A DNA stretch of 40,381 nt from JAJDNW01 sp039714495 (GCA_039714495.1 JBDLJD010000021.1:1-40381); one strand, 5' to 3'. Positions 8,542 to 17,521 are shown, numbered from the stretch's first letter. Program-made: numbers and translations. Notes: a model not told the origin generated them from the sequence alone.

Positions 8542-8938
8542 GTTATTTGTGTTTGGTGTTTCGTGTTTTAGGTTGCGGGTCTCAGGTTAGCGCCGATCAA
8601 GTCCCGATCAAAAGTTGTCACTTTCTATCAGAGTATTCCTAATATCTGACACCCTAATTTTTTCTGGATGTTCTATGCTGGATACTATTGATGTAAGGCA
8701 TCCAGCCCCAGCAGGGATAAATCCCTGCGCTACATGGTTGATTTGAGGAATGGGCATGTAGGCCAAGGCTTTAGCCCTGCAAAGCCTCCTTCCACCGAAA
8801 ACAGACTGCCAGCCACTCACTTAGGCATCCGGCAATAGCGAGCCGGCACAAGGCCTGCCCCTACAGGCATTCTCACCTTCTTACCCTCTGGTTCTGGGGC
8901 TCTGTGGTTCCGTCCTCTGACCTCTGTCTTCGGGCTCC
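8542..8938. other. Gene-free spacer with hairpins and repeat phrases
   Basis: About 400 nt without a supportable gene. It holds a perfect hairpin GCAGGGA-TAAA-TCCCTGC at 8711-8728. It also holds a reverse-oriented copy of the GGGGCAGGCCTTGTGCCGG phrase at about 8840-8865, and CCTCTG/CTCTGG phrases from about 8890 that run into the 3' end of the GNAT gene. Confidence 0.6.
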
Positions 8939-9397
8939 CTACTGCTGTCCTCCGTCCTCTGGGGCTCTGGGGTTCTGATCTCTGTAGCTCTGGATCCTCA
9001 CCATGGGCGTCGAATCGGGCATTACACTGAACCCCAGGCGTTCGTAAAAGGGGTGTGAGCCCCGCTCGGCAATCAGCCCGACCCAATTGACACCGTCCTT
9101 GTTGAGCCGTTCCAGCAGCCGCCTGACAATCTCCCTGCCGATGCCCCGGCCCCGGTACGCCGTGCCCACGGCCACATCCTGGATATAGGCATCGCTTACG
9201 CGGTCGCTGATGGCCCTCCCCATGCCCACCAACCGCTCCTCCTCCTCCACAATAAGGAAACAGTGGCTCCCGGCGACGATCCGTTGTACAAGATCAACGT
9301 CATCGCGGGATTCTACCCACCATCCTTCGAACTTGTAAAGCGCCAGAATCTGCTGGATATGCTCCGCAGTGGGGTTTTCGAGAAAGGAATATCGCAT
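8939..9397 (-). CDS. GNAT family N-acetyltransferase
   Basis: The 152-residue protein has the GNAT fold and should transfer an acetyl group from acetyl-CoA to an unknown amine. The acetyl-CoA motif A is clear: VAVGTAYRGRGIGREIVRRL (residues 76-95, the R-G-x-G core). The substrate-side C-terminal motif GSHPFYERLGF follows at about 113-123. The last 13 or so residues, from SYRDQ to the end, are encoded by the CTCTGG/CCTCTG repeat phrases that fill the downstream DNA. The natural C-terminus has therefore probably been replaced or extended by repeat sequence. It is downstream of the diguanylate cyclase gene with a 123-nt gap. The start has no convincing ribosome site. Confidence 0.85.
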   Translation of the reverse strand: MRYSFLENPTAEHIQQILALYKFEGWWVESRDDVDLVQRIVAGSHCFLIVEEEERLVGMGRAISDRVSDAYIQDVAVGTAYRGRGIGREIVRRLLERLNKDGVNWVGLIAERGSHPFYERLGFSVMPDSTPMVRIQSYRDQNPRAPEDGGQQ

Positions 9398-9520
9398 GAA
9401 AAGTGTTTTATTAAACCATAATTTTTATTTTCATGCATTCAAATTAAAGGCACAAAAAAAAGAATTCAGTTGCTATTTATGCTTTATGATTCGCTGGATA
9501 CTTCAGTGCATGAAAATATG

Positions 9521-10426
9521 TCAGATGAATATGGCCGACACCTGGTCACGGCCGTCTTCCTTTGAGCCGTAGAGCGCTTTATCCGCCCGCTGAATAAACG
9601 CTGAAATATTTTCCTTGGGATTGTATGCGGTTACGCCCAGGCTGATGGTGATGGACTCGGGCGTGGAGCTGCCTTCCGGCGTAAACTTCTCCATTTTTAC
9701 TGCTTTGCGAATCCTCTGAGCCACTGTCTGGGCCTCTTTGCCATCTGTCTCGGGCAGTATCACCGTGAACTCCTCCCCGCCGTACCGATAGGCGGAGTCC
9801 ATTTTTCTTAAAAGCGGTTTGATGACCTGGCCGATCCTGATCAGAACCTTGTCCCCTTCGAGGTGGCCGAATGAATCGTTGAAAACTTTGAAGTGGTCGA
9901 TATCCAGTATCAAGAGGGAAAGCGGGTGGTCGTACCGGTTGGAACGGTCGATCTCCCCGCGCAGCTGATTATAGAAATGCCGCGAGTTGTAAAGCTTGGT
10001 CAAACCATCGGTAATGGACAGTTTTTTCAGCTTTTCGAGCATATGCACCCGCTCGTTGGTAAGCTTCCTTTCTTTCAGCACCCTTTTCAGGCGCAGCAGC
10101 AGCTCTTCGAAGCGGGCAGGCTTGAATACAAAATCACTGGCTCCTTTGCTGATGGCCTCCTCATAGGAATAGTCGCCGCTGTAACCCGTCATCACGATGA
10201 TGTCTACTTCGTAATCCGCTTTGATGGCGTCGGTCAACTCGAGCCCGTCCATGCCGGGCAGCATAATGTCCGTGATCACCACCTGGACCTTTTTGGTCAC
10301 CAGCTGCTCTAAAGCCTCCTCGGCACTCTTTACCGCCGTGGTGCTGTAGCCGGAAACCTCGAGGAATTCCTGCATTGCGTCGCGGATTGCATCATCGTCA
10401 TCTACGATCAGAATTTCTGTTGCCAT
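9521..10426 (-). CDS. Response regulator with GGDEF diguanylate cyclase domain
   Basis: The protein should make cyclic di-GMP from two GTP when phosphorylated by an unlinked histidine kinase. Residues 1-120 form a receiver domain with acidic DDDD at 9-12, phosphoacceptor Asp53 in ITDIMLPGMDG and conserved Lys102. A coiled linker (about 115-138) leads to the GGDEF domain (about 139-301). The active-site signature is GGEEF at 216-220. An RxxD inhibitory site (R207-D210) lies five residues before it, so product feedback inhibition is expected. This is the PleD/WspR-like architecture with a single receiver. No kinase is adjacent. The window also holds a PilZ protein and a c-di-GMP riboswitch that could respond to its product. 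Confidence 0.95.
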   Translation of the reverse strand: MATEILIVDDDDAIRDAMQEFLEVSGYSTTAVKSAEEALEQLVTKKVQVVITDIMLPGMDGLELTDAIKADYEVDIIVMTGYSGDYSYEEAISKGASDFVFKPARFEELLLRLKRVLKERKLTNERVHMLEKLKKLSITDGLTKLYNSRHFYNQLRGEIDRSNRYDHPLSLLILDIDHFKVFNDSFGHLEGDKVLIRIGQVIKPLLRKMDSAYRYGGEEFTVILPETDGKEAQTVAQRIRKAVKMEKFTPEGSSTPESITISLGVTAYNPKENISAFIQRADKALYGSKEDGRDQVSAIFI

Positions 10427-10499
10427 TGCTTTGTCCCAATCGGATATGAAGCCTGGTCCAGAATTTACATCTCAGCTCAGAATCTGTATTTCCGCCGGG

Positions 10500-10529
10500 T
10501 TGACAGTTATAAATCAAATTTGATAGATA
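10500..10529 (+). promoter_or_regulatory. Possible promoter upstream of lepA
   Basis: TTGACA (10500-10505) is followed after 18 nt by TAGATA (10524-10529). The predicted start is about 160 nt before lepA. The -10 match is only fair, and the spacer between the divergent genes (10427-10695) shows nothing else clear. Confidence 0.4.
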
Positions 10530-10695
10530 TACTTTTTTACTGGCGGTTGTTGAGATACTATCGAATTTTCCGGTTCACAGCCCTTTTCAATCAGCCTGAA
10601 AAATAGACTCAAATAATAACGGCTGAGTATAGTTGGTTCGACCCAACATGTCAAGTATTTCGGACTCAAGAAAAGGTTAATATACACATACGCCC

Positions 10696-12498
10696 ATGGA
10701 CATGCAACGCATAAGAAACTTCAGTATAATCGCCCATATCGATCATGGGAAATCCACGCTCTCCGACCGGCTGATCCAGTCCACGGACATCGTATCGGAC
10801 CGTGATTTCAAAGATCAGATACTGGACAACATGGATATCGAAAGAGAACGCGGCATCACCATCAAAAGTCAGACGGTTTGCCTGCCGTACTCGGCCGGGG
10901 ACGGCGCCACCTATTACCTTAATCTGATCGACACCCCGGGGCATGTGGATTTTACCTATGAGGTGTCGCGGGCTCTGGCGTCATGCGAGGGGGCCCTCCT
11001 GCTGGTGGATGCCAGCCAGGGGGTGGAGGCCCAGACCCTGGCAAATCTCTACCTGGCGCTGGAGCATGACCTGGAGATCATTCCGATCATCAATAAAATA
11101 GACCTGCCATCGGCCGATGTGGAAAGGGTAAAAGGGCAGATTGAGGAAGATCTCGGCCTCGATCCGGAAACCGCCATCCTTGCCTCGGCCAAAGAGGGCA
11201 TCGGCATCGAAGATGTTCTGGAAGGCATCGTAACCCTTCTGCCGCCGCCCGAAGGGGATGCGCGGGAACCTTTGAAAGGCCTGATATTCGATTCTCATTA
11301 CGACCCCTTTCGGGGAACTATTGTCCACTTCAGGGTAATGCAGGGAACAGTCAAACCCGGCGACCGCATCCAATTCATGTCTAACAGCGCGGTCTACAAG
11401 GTTGAAGAGGTGGGCATTTTTCAGATCGTCCGCGTCCCCAAGAAACAGCTCACCGCTGGCCAGGTGGGTTACATGATCGCCGGCATCAAAACCGTCAGCG
11501 ACACCCGCTGCGGCGACACCATCACCCTGAAGGGCACCCCCTGCGATGCGCAGCTGCCCGGCTTCAAAGAGGCCAAACCGGTGGTTTTCTCCTCCATCTA
11601 CCCTGTCGCCTCCGATGCATATGAGGATCTGACAACCGCCCTGGAAAAACTGAAACTCAACGACGCTTCGCTCATATACGAAAAAGACTCGTCCGTGGCG
11701 CTGGGGTTCGGGTTCCGCTGCGGGTTCCTGGGCCTGCTGCACCTGGAGGTCGTCCAGGAGCGGCTGGAGAGGGAATACGACCTGTCCCTTATTTTAACGG
11801 CGCCATCGGTGCGCTACGTTCTCATCATGCAGGACGGTGAAGAGTTGATCATCGACAACCCGGCCCTCTACCCTGATCCGACGCTCATCGATAAAACCAG
11901 GGAGCCTTTTATCAAGGCTGCCATCATCATCCCGGACCGCTACATGGGCGCTGTCATGAAGCTGTGCCTGGACCGCAGGGGCATCAATAAAAATTACCAG
12001 TACCTCACCAACAACCGGCTGGAAATGATATTCGAACTGCCGCTTTCGGAAGTGATCTACGATTTTTACGACAAGCTGAAAACCGTCACCCAGGGCTATG
12101 GTTCGTTCGACTATGAGCTCCTGGACTACCGTGACACCAACATGGTCAAGCTGGATATCCTGATCAACGGCGAAAGGGTGGATGCCCTTTCCCAACTGGT
12201 CCATCAGGACAGGGCTGTGGAGCGTGCCCGGCATGCCTGTGATAAACTAAGGGAGGAAATCCCCCGCCAGATGTTCAAAATTGCCATTCAGGGCGCCATC
12301 GGCGGTAAAATCATCGCCCGCAAGACAGTTTCCCCTTTCAGAAAGGACGTTACCGCCAAGTGCTATGGAGGCGACATCACCCGCAAACGCAAGCTGCTCG
12401 AAAAACAGAGAAAAGGCAAAAAACGCATGAAGATGGTGGGCAAGGTGATGATCCCCCAATCGGCCTTCTTGTCGGTGCTCAAGACGGACAACGAATAA
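10696..12498 (+). CDS. lepA: Elongation factor 4 (LepA) ribosomal GTPase
   Basis: LepA/EF4 is a translational GTPase that acts on stalled or mistranslocated ribosomes and in ribosome assembly. The 600-residue protein matches the family length. The P-loop HIDHGKST is at residues 14-21, followed by the switch region ERGITIKSQ, the DTPGHVDF motif and NKIDLPSAD. The EF4-specific C-terminal domain ends with GGDITRKRKLLEKQRKGKKR. A second ATG lies two codons downstream, so the exact start is uncertain by two residues. It stands alone, with a weak promoter at 10500 upstream and a hairpin array downstream before leuC. Confidence 0.97.
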   Translation: MDMQRIRNFSIIAHIDHGKSTLSDRLIQSTDIVSDRDFKDQILDNMDIERERGITIKSQTVCLPYSAGDGATYYLNLIDTPGHVDFTYEVSRALASCEGALLLVDASQGVEAQTLANLYLALEHDLEIIPIINKIDLPSADVERVKGQIEEDLGLDPETAILASAKEGIGIEDVLEGIVTLLPPPEGDAREPLKGLIFDSHYDPFRGTIVHFRVMQGTVKPGDRIQFMSNSAVYKVEEVGIFQIVRVPKKQLTAGQVGYMIAGIKTVSDTRCGDTITLKGTPCDAQLPGFKEAKPVVFSSIYPVASDAYEDLTTALEKLKLNDASLIYEKDSSVALGFGFRCGFLGLLHLEVVQERLEREYDLSLILTAPSVRYVLIMQDGEELIIDNPALYPDPTLIDKTREPFIKAAIIIPDRYMGAVMKLCLDRRGINKNYQYLTNNRLEMIFELPLSEVIYDFYDKLKTVTQGYGSFDYELLDYRDTNMVKLDILINGERVDALSQLVHQDRAVERARHACDKLREEIPRQMFKIAIQGAIGGKIIARKTVSPFRKDVTAKCYGGDITRKRKLLEKQRKGKKRMKMVGKVMIPQSAFLSVLKTDNE

Positions 12499-12572
12499 CA
12501 ACATCAGAAAGATTGACTTTAACTATAAATATTGTATCACCAGCATCATCGCATTTGATTAATAGTCATTAC

Positions 12573-12618
12573 GCCTGCGGCTGTTATTAGGCCTTAGGCC
12601 AAATGACGCCCGAAGGGC
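12573..12618. repeat. Three-unit GC mini-hairpin array upstream of leuC
   Basis: Three short hairpins, GCC-TGC-GGC (12573-12581), GGCC-TTA-GGCC (12590-12600) and GCCC-GAA-GGGC (12608-12618), have centres at 577, 595 and 613, exactly 18 nt apart. AT-rich linkers separate them. The first unit with its linkers nearly matches the first unit of the array at 27875. The array ends 24 nt before the leuC start, so it would lie in the leuC leader if transcribed. Confidence 0.8.
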
Positions 12619-12642
12619 AAATGAAATCCAAAGGATAAAGAT

Positions 12643-13947
12643 ATGGGAAAAACCATAGCCGAAAAAATATTCGACGCCCACGAAGTCGACAACCCGTCCG
12701 GCGACATCCGGGTCATCCGGCTCGATGCGGTGTTCTGCCATGAAATTACCACACCCATAGCCATCAATGACCTGGTGAAACGCGGCAAGGACCGCGTTTT
12801 CGATCCTGACAAGATCAAGGTCGTCATCGACCACGTGTCCCCGGCCAAAGATTCAAAAACAGCCATGCAGGGCAAAATTCTGCGGGAGTGGGCCCGGCGC
12901 AACAACATCAAAGATTTTTTCGACATCGGCAGGAATGGCGTATGCCACGCCCTTTTTCCTGAAAAAGGATTTGTGCGGCCGGGTTACACGGTGATCATGG
13001 GCGATTCCCACACCTGCACCCATGGGGCCTTTGGCGCCTTTGCAGCCGGTGTAGGCTCCACCGACCTCGAGGTGGGCATCCTCAAAGGGGTGTGTGCCTT
13101 TCACTACCCCAAAACCATACGCATAGACATCCGCGGCACCCTGCAGCCAGGCGTTTACGCCAAAGACGTGATTCTTTTTGTCATCGGCGCCATCGGCGTC
13201 AACGGGGCCGCCGGCAGGGTAGTGGAATTTGCCGGCCCCACCGTGGAGCACATGGACATGGCCTCCAGGATGACCCTCTGCAACATGGCCATCGAAGCCG
13301 GCGGCACGAGCGGCATCTGCCATCCGGACGAAACCACCCTCGAATACCTCTGGCCTTTTATCAAAGATGACAATGCCGACAAAGCCGCGGCCCTTGAATC
13401 CTTTCAGTCCCTGGCTTCCGACCCGGATGCATCCTATGATCAAGTTGTGGAAATCGATGTGAGCGATTTGACCCCCCGGACAACCCGCGGTTTCAAGCCG
13501 GACAATGTCGTGCCCGTGGAAGAAATGAAGGGCCGGGGCGTGGATCAGGTGTACATCGGCTCCTGCACCAACGGCAGGATCGAAGACCTGCGCGTGGCTG
13601 CCGCAGTTCTGAAGGGCAACACCATCAGTGAACATGTGCGGGCCATTGTCTCACCGGCTACACCGCACATTTTTCAGCAGGCCCTTGAAGAAGGGCTCAT
13701 CAATATTTTCATGGAGGCGGGCTTCTGTGTCACCAATCCGACCTGCGGCGCCTGCCTGGGCATGAGCAACGGTGTGCTGGCCGAAGGGGAAATCTGCGCC
13801 GCCACCACCAACCGCAACTTCAACGGCCGCATGGGCAAAGGCGGGATGATTCATCTGATGAGCCCGGCCACTGCCGCAGCCACGGCCATTGCTGGAAAAA
13901 TTACAAACTCAGATCTATATTCAGCCGCAAAGACTCAAAGCCCCTAA
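12643..13947 (+). CDS. leuC: 3-isopropylmalate dehydratase large subunit
   Basis: LeuC with LeuD isomerises 2-isopropylmalate to 3-isopropylmalate in leucine synthesis. The 434-residue protein is of the shorter, archaeal/HacA-like LeuC type. It has aconitase-family hallmarks: GDSHTCTHGAFGAFA, the first iron-sulfur ligand in GSCTNGR, and the paired ligands in NPTCGACLGM. AAAGGA precedes the ATG at a workable distance. leuD follows 58 nt downstream, separated by a CTTTGTG repeat. Homoaconitase is a possible alternative because the subfamilies are close, but leuD and leuB nearby favour leucine synthesis. Confidence 0.94.
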   Translation: MGKTIAEKIFDAHEVDNPSGDIRVIRLDAVFCHEITTPIAINDLVKRGKDRVFDPDKIKVVIDHVSPAKDSKTAMQGKILREWARRNNIKDFFDIGRNGVCHALFPEKGFVRPGYTVIMGDSHTCTHGAFGAFAAGVGSTDLEVGILKGVCAFHYPKTIRIDIRGTLQPGVYAKDVILFVIGAIGVNGAAGRVVEFAGPTVEHMDMASRMTLCNMAIEAGGTSGICHPDETTLEYLWPFIKDDNADKAAALESFQSLASDPDASYDQVVEIDVSDLTPRTTRGFKPDNVVPVEEMKGRGVDQVYIGSCTNGRIEDLRVAAAVLKGNTISEHVRAIVSPATPHIFQQALEEGLINIFMEAGFCVTNPTCGACLGMSNGVLAEGEICAATTNRNFNGRMGKGGMIHLMSPATAAATAIAGKITNSDLYSAAKTQSP

Positions 13948-13952
13948 GAAAT

Positions 13953-13987
13953 CTTTGTGCCCTTTGTGTCTTTGTGGTTCATTTTTT
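13953..13987 (-). repeat. CACAAAG-unit repeat between leuC and leuD
   Basis: Read on the minus strand the block contains ACCACAAAGACACAAAGGG and a further CACAAAG, that is three CACAAAG units spaced nine nt apart. The same family appears on the plus strand at 29380-29406. Confidence 0.7.
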
Positions 13988-14005
13988 TAACGATAGGCGT
14001 AAATC

Positions 14006-14530
14006 ATGAAAAACTTCAGCGGCAACATCCTGTTTCTGGACAGGGACGACATCAACACCGACGAAATTATCCCTGCCAAATACCTGACCGAGAACACCAG
14101 GGAGGCCCTGGCCCCCTATCTCCTGGAAGACCTGGATATGGAAGAATTCGACCCGGCAGTCGACCTTGCCGGCCGACAGGCCATTGTGACCCGGTCCAAT
14201 TTCGGCTGCGGCTCGTCCCGGGAGCACGCCCCCTGGGCTCTGGAGGTAAACGGCATCAACCTGGTGATTGCCGAAAGTTTTGCGCGGATTTTCAGGCAGA
14301 ACATGTACAACTGCGGTATGCTGGCGGTGGAGATGGACAGGTCGGTTTTGGACAGGCTGTTCTCCCGCTTTGCCGGCCTTACTACGACCGTGGAAACGGA
14401 TTTTGAAGGCGGTATTTTTACCTTCACGTCCGGCGACCAGGAAGAAGTTGTCCCCTTCTCGATTTCCGGGTTCGACCGGGAGCTCATCCATGCCGGCGGG
14501 TGGGTGGATTACGCGGACCGTAGATATTAA
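14006..14530 (+). CDS. leuD: 3-isopropylmalate dehydratase small subunit
   Basis: This is the swivelling small subunit that completes the active site with LeuC. The 174-residue protein is full length for the short LeuD type. It shows the N-terminal DRDDINTDEIIPAKYL stretch, the conserved SNFGCGSSREHAPWAL substrate-binding loop (about residues 68-83) and the AESFARIFRQN helix. It is the second gene of leuCD on the plus strand. No terminator is evident other than the palindromic repeat at 14570. The next gene faces it. Confidence 0.95.
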   Translation: MKNFSGNILFLDRDDINTDEIIPAKYLTENTREALAPYLLEDLDMEEFDPAVDLAGRQAIVTRSNFGCGSSREHAPWALEVNGINLVIAESFARIFRQNMYNCGMLAVEMDRSVLDRLFSRFAGLTTTVETDFEGGIFTFTSGDQEEVVPFSISGFDRELIHAGGWVDYADRRY

Positions 14531-14569
14531 ACAAACCACCCGTTCACAAGGCGCTAAAAGCGAAACGTC

Positions 14570-14589
14570 ATTCCCGCGAAGGCGGGAAT
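14570..14589. repeat. REP-like palindrome between convergent genes
   Basis: ATTCCCGC-GAAG-GCGGGAAT forms an 8-bp hairpin, flanked by CGTC and CCAG as in a widespread intergenic palindrome of proteobacteria. It lies between the ends of leuD and the fumarylacetoacetase-family gene and may stabilise or terminate both transcripts. Confidence 0.75.
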
Positions 14590-14618
14590 CCAGACTGTCA
14601 CCCTGGCTTTTTGAGAAA

Positions 14619-15458
14619 CTACCATTTTGTCAGGCAAGTATTGACAATGCTGCCGATGCCTTCTACCCGGCACTCCACCACGTCTCCCGGCTTGAGGACA
14701 ATGGGCGGGTCCCGGAAAATACCCACGCCCGACGGTGTCCCGGTCGAAATAATGTCCCCGGGCAGCAGCGTGATGTCCTGGCTGATATAAGCCATGAGAT
14801 AGGGAATGGAAAAAATAAGATCCCGGGTATTGCCCTCCTGCATAACGGCCCCGTTCACCAGGGCGGCAAGGTCCAGGCTGCCCACGTCGCCGGCCTCATC
14901 CAGCGTGACCAGCGCAGGGCCTAGAGGGGCAAAGGTGTCAAAGGATTTTCCCCTGAACCACTGGCCGTCTCCAAACTGGGCATCCCGGCCGGAAACATCA
15001 TTCATGACACTGAAGCCGGCAATATAATCAAAGGCCTCTTGTTCGGCCACTCTTTTGGCCCTTTTACCGACGACGACGGCAAGCTCCACCTCCCAGTCCA
15101 CCTGGCGGCTGCTTTGCGGCATGCGGATCGGATCGTACGGCCCGTTCAGGGTATTGGGCGTCTTGGAGAACAGAACCGGAGATTCAGGCAGGTCGAAACC
15201 GCCCTCCTGGGCATGTTCGGCATAGTTCTTCCCCACGCAGATGATTTTCGACGCGCCTGCCACCGGACTTCCCAGGCGGACATCCATGGTTTCACCGGCA
15301 GCATCCACGGCAGCAACCTTTTCGAGCCAGCCTTGTTCGAAAAACCTCTGGTCTACATCGGGAATGTCGGGAAAGAGCTGCCTAAGGTCAACGATGCGCC
15401 CCTGGTTCAACAGGCCGGGTTTTTCATGTCCCTTTTCTCCAAACCGGATGATTCGCAT
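14619..15458 (-). CDS. Fumarylacetoacetate hydrolase family protein
   Basis: The protein belongs to the FAH superfamily, which hydrolyses or decarboxylates acylpyruvates and related 2-keto acids using a divalent metal. With the start at 15458 it has 279 residues. Motifs are IICVGKNYAEHA, the metal ligand region VDWEVELAVVVGKRAKRV, GFSVMNDVSGRDAQF with the following KSFDTFAPLGP, and GDIISTGTPSGVG near the C-terminus. I prefer ATG 15458 over the upstream in-frame start at 15491 because AAGGAG lies just before it. It follows leuB by 85 nt on the same strand. The substrate is unknown; oxaloacetate tautomerase or acylpyruvase activity is typical of such members. Confidence 0.9.
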   Translation of the reverse strand: MRIIRFGEKGHEKPGLLNQGRIVDLRQLFPDIPDVDQRFFEQGWLEKVAAVDAAGETMDVRLGSPVAGASKIICVGKNYAEHAQEGGFDLPESPVLFSKTPNTLNGPYDPIRMPQSSRQVDWEVELAVVVGKRAKRVAEQEAFDYIAGFSVMNDVSGRDAQFGDGQWFRGKSFDTFAPLGPALVTLDEAGDVGSLDLAALVNGAVMQEGNTRDLIFSIPYLMAYISQDITLLPGDIISTGTPSGVGIFRDPPIVLKPGDVVECRVEGIGSIVNTCLTKW

Positions 15459-15543
15459 AATTCTCCTTGATTGGCAAAAAGCAGGTCTCAATCCCTACCC
15501 TGCAATGCCCTGAACATGGCACCCTATTCTGTAGAAATGCGTG

Positions 15544-16629
15544 TCATGTGCCGGCCACGATCCTGGCAGCGATGGCATCCCCCATCTCAGCCGTGGTCAC
15601 AGCGTTTGCCTGGTTTTCTGTCAGGTCACGGGTGTAGATCCCCTCCCCCAACACCTCTCCCACAGCCTGTTCCACCGCATCCGCGGCAGCCGGCTGGTCG
15701 AGGCTGAAACGCAGCATCATGGCCGCTGACAGGATCTGGGCCACCGGGTTGGCAATCCCCTGCCCGGCTATGTCCGGAGCCGACCCGCCGGCCGGCTCGT
15801 ACAGGCCGAAGGTCTCTTCATTAATGCTGGCGGACGGCAGCAGACCGAGAGAACCTGTCAGCATGGCGCACTCATCGGAAATGATATCCCCGAACATGTT
15901 GCCGCACAGCAGCACGTCGAACTGATGGGGATTTCGGACCAGCTGCATGGTGGCATTGTCGATATACATGTGGTCCAGGTCAACGTCCGCAAACTCTTGG
16001 GCCACTTCGGTCACCACCTCACGCCACAGCACCATGGTGGTCAGGACATTGGCCTTGTCGATGGAGGTCACGTGCATTTTGCGTTTGCGGGCCATGGTAA
16101 ATGCCGTGCGGGCGATCCTTTCGATTTCGGAGCGGGTGTATACCATGGTGTCGAAAGCTTTTTCCCGGGGGCCGTTTCCCTCCCGGCCCTTGGGTTGGCC
16201 GAAATAGATCCCGCCGGTCAATTCACGGACGCAGAGGATGTCGAACCCGTCGCCGACGATCTCCGGGTGCAGGGGGCTTGCACCGGCCAGGGCTTTGAAT
16301 ATTTTGGCCGGCCGCAGATTGCAGTACAAATTGAAATGTTCCCTCAGTTTCAAAAGGGCGGCCCGCTCCGGCTGTTCTTCCGGAGGCAGGGTTTCCCATT
16401 TCGGTCCTCCCACCGAGCCGAACAGCACCGCGTCGCTGGACGCGCACAGCTTCAGGGTCGCGTCCGGCAGGGCCTTCCCATGGTTGTCTATGGCACAGCC
16501 GCCCACATCAGCCTGTTCCAGGGTCATGGCGACGTCATATGCCTTTTCAACAGCCGCCAACACCTTGACGGCCTCAAGCATCACTTCCGGGCCGATGCCG
16601 TCCCCGGGCAGTATGGCAATTTTTTTCAT
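15544..16629 (-). CDS. leuB: 3-isopropylmalate dehydrogenase
   Basis: LeuB oxidatively decarboxylates 3-isopropylmalate with NAD to 2-ketoisocaproate, the third step of leucine synthesis. The 361-residue protein begins MKKIAILPGDGIGPEV. It contains the substrate-binding ELTGGIYFG stretch and ends with the GSAPDIAGQGIANP nucleotide-binding loop region typical of NAD-dependent members. The start at 16629 is supported by AAAGGA upstream; a longer in-frame extension to 16728 would run into trmJ. leuB is on the opposite strand from leuCD and transcribed toward them, so the usual leuCDB order is broken here. It lies 19 nt after trmJ and is probably cotranscribed with it. Confidence 0.96.
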   Translation of the reverse strand: MKKIAILPGDGIGPEVMLEAVKVLAAVEKAYDVAMTLEQADVGGCAIDNHGKALPDATLKLCASSDAVLFGSVGGPKWETLPPEEQPERAALLKLREHFNLYCNLRPAKIFKALAGASPLHPEIVGDGFDILCVRELTGGIYFGQPKGREGNGPREKAFDTMVYTRSEIERIARTAFTMARKRKMHVTSIDKANVLTTMVLWREVVTEVAQEFADVDLDHMYIDNATMQLVRNPHQFDVLLCGNMFGDIISDECAMLTGSLGLLPSASINEETFGLYEPAGGSAPDIAGQGIANPVAQILSAAMMLRFSLDQPAAADAVEQAVGEVLGEGIYTRDLTENQANAVTTAEMGDAIAARIVAGT

Positions 16630-16648
16630 CACTTTATCCTTTATCATA

Positions 16649-17437
16649 TTATCCGGGTTGCGTTTTATCCGTCTCACCCGTCTGGTCACGCCCTGATTTG
16701 AAACCATCCTCATAGCATTTGCCGGCATACCAGTTGATCTGCCGGCATATTCCCCGGATGATGCTTACCTCCCGCGCCCGCAGCCGCATGCGGGTGAAGA
16801 AACGCCGCAAGTTGTTCATGAAATAATCCGGATTTTCCGGATTGATGTAGCTGATCCTCACCAGAATGTCCCGCAACTGGTCGTACATGCCATCCAGCTG
16901 TTGCCGGTTGGCCAGTTTGGGTGCATAGGCGGTCTTTTCTTCCAGCCCGGCCGAGTGCAGCGCATAGCAGATGACCATCACCGCCTGGGCCAGATTGAGG
17001 GATGAAAACCCTGCTGTGGGAATGTTCACCAGGGCATGGCAGAGCCTCAAGTCCTCATTGGAAAGACCCCGGTCCTCAGGCCCGAACAGCACGGCCACAC
17101 GGTTATTCTGCGACAGGGCGGCCAGCTCTTGCGCCAGCTTTTCCGGCGAATGTAGAACCTGCCTCTGCTTTCCCAGGCGGGCCGTTGTCCCCACCACAAA
17201 GTGAAACGGCTTGAGCGCCTCGGGCAGTTCCGCATACACCTCAATGTTGGCAACGATGTCCGCAGACTCGTGCGTGGCCAGCTTGTTGACCCGCTCAAGG
17301 TTGTAATTCTCCGGCGACACAACCGACAGGTGCCGGATGCCCATGTTGCACATGGCCCGTGCCGCCGATCCGATATTCTCCGGATACCGCGGGCGCTGAA
17401 GCACAATGTGGATATTTTCTAAATTGACCGCCGGCAT
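16649..17437 (-). CDS. trmJ: tRNA/rRNA 2'-O-methyltransferase, TrmJ-like
   Basis: The protein is a SPOUT-class RNA methyltransferase of the TrmJ group, which methylates the 2'-OH of position 32 in the tRNA anticodon loop. The 262 residues include the N-terminal QRPRYPENIGSAARAMCNMG motif and the central VLFGPEDRGLSNEDL. The C-terminal knot motif IPTAGFSSLNLAQAVMVICY follows. A C-terminal helical extension of about 80 residues is typical of TrmJ. The ribosome site is weak. It is upstream of leuB with a 19-nt gap and the same orientation. Specificity for tRNA position 32 is inferred from the family. Confidence 0.9.
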   Translation of the reverse strand: MPAVNLENIHIVLQRPRYPENIGSAARAMCNMGIRHLSVVSPENYNLERVNKLATHESADIVANIEVYAELPEALKPFHFVVGTTARLGKQRQVLHSPEKLAQELAALSQNNRVAVLFGPEDRGLSNEDLRLCHALVNIPTAGFSSLNLAQAVMVICYALHSAGLEEKTAYAPKLANRQQLDGMYDQLRDILVRISYINPENPDYFMNNLRRFFTRMRLRAREVSIIRGICRQINWYAGKCYEDGFKSGRDQTGETDKTQPG

Positions 17438-17521
17438 GAATGCAAAACGCTTTCAGATTACATTAGGAAACAGAACACTGCCCCCCCGATGTCAGGTATG
17501 AAAAAGCTAATCGAAAAAATC

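Noticed and set aside
12511..12540. Promoter at TTGACT upstream of leuC
   Set aside because: No -10 box lies at 16-18 nt spacing, so I did not list it.
16629..16728. N-terminal extension of leuB
   Set aside because: LeuB proteins start at MKKIAILPGDG, a ribosome site precedes 16629, and the extension overlaps trmJ.
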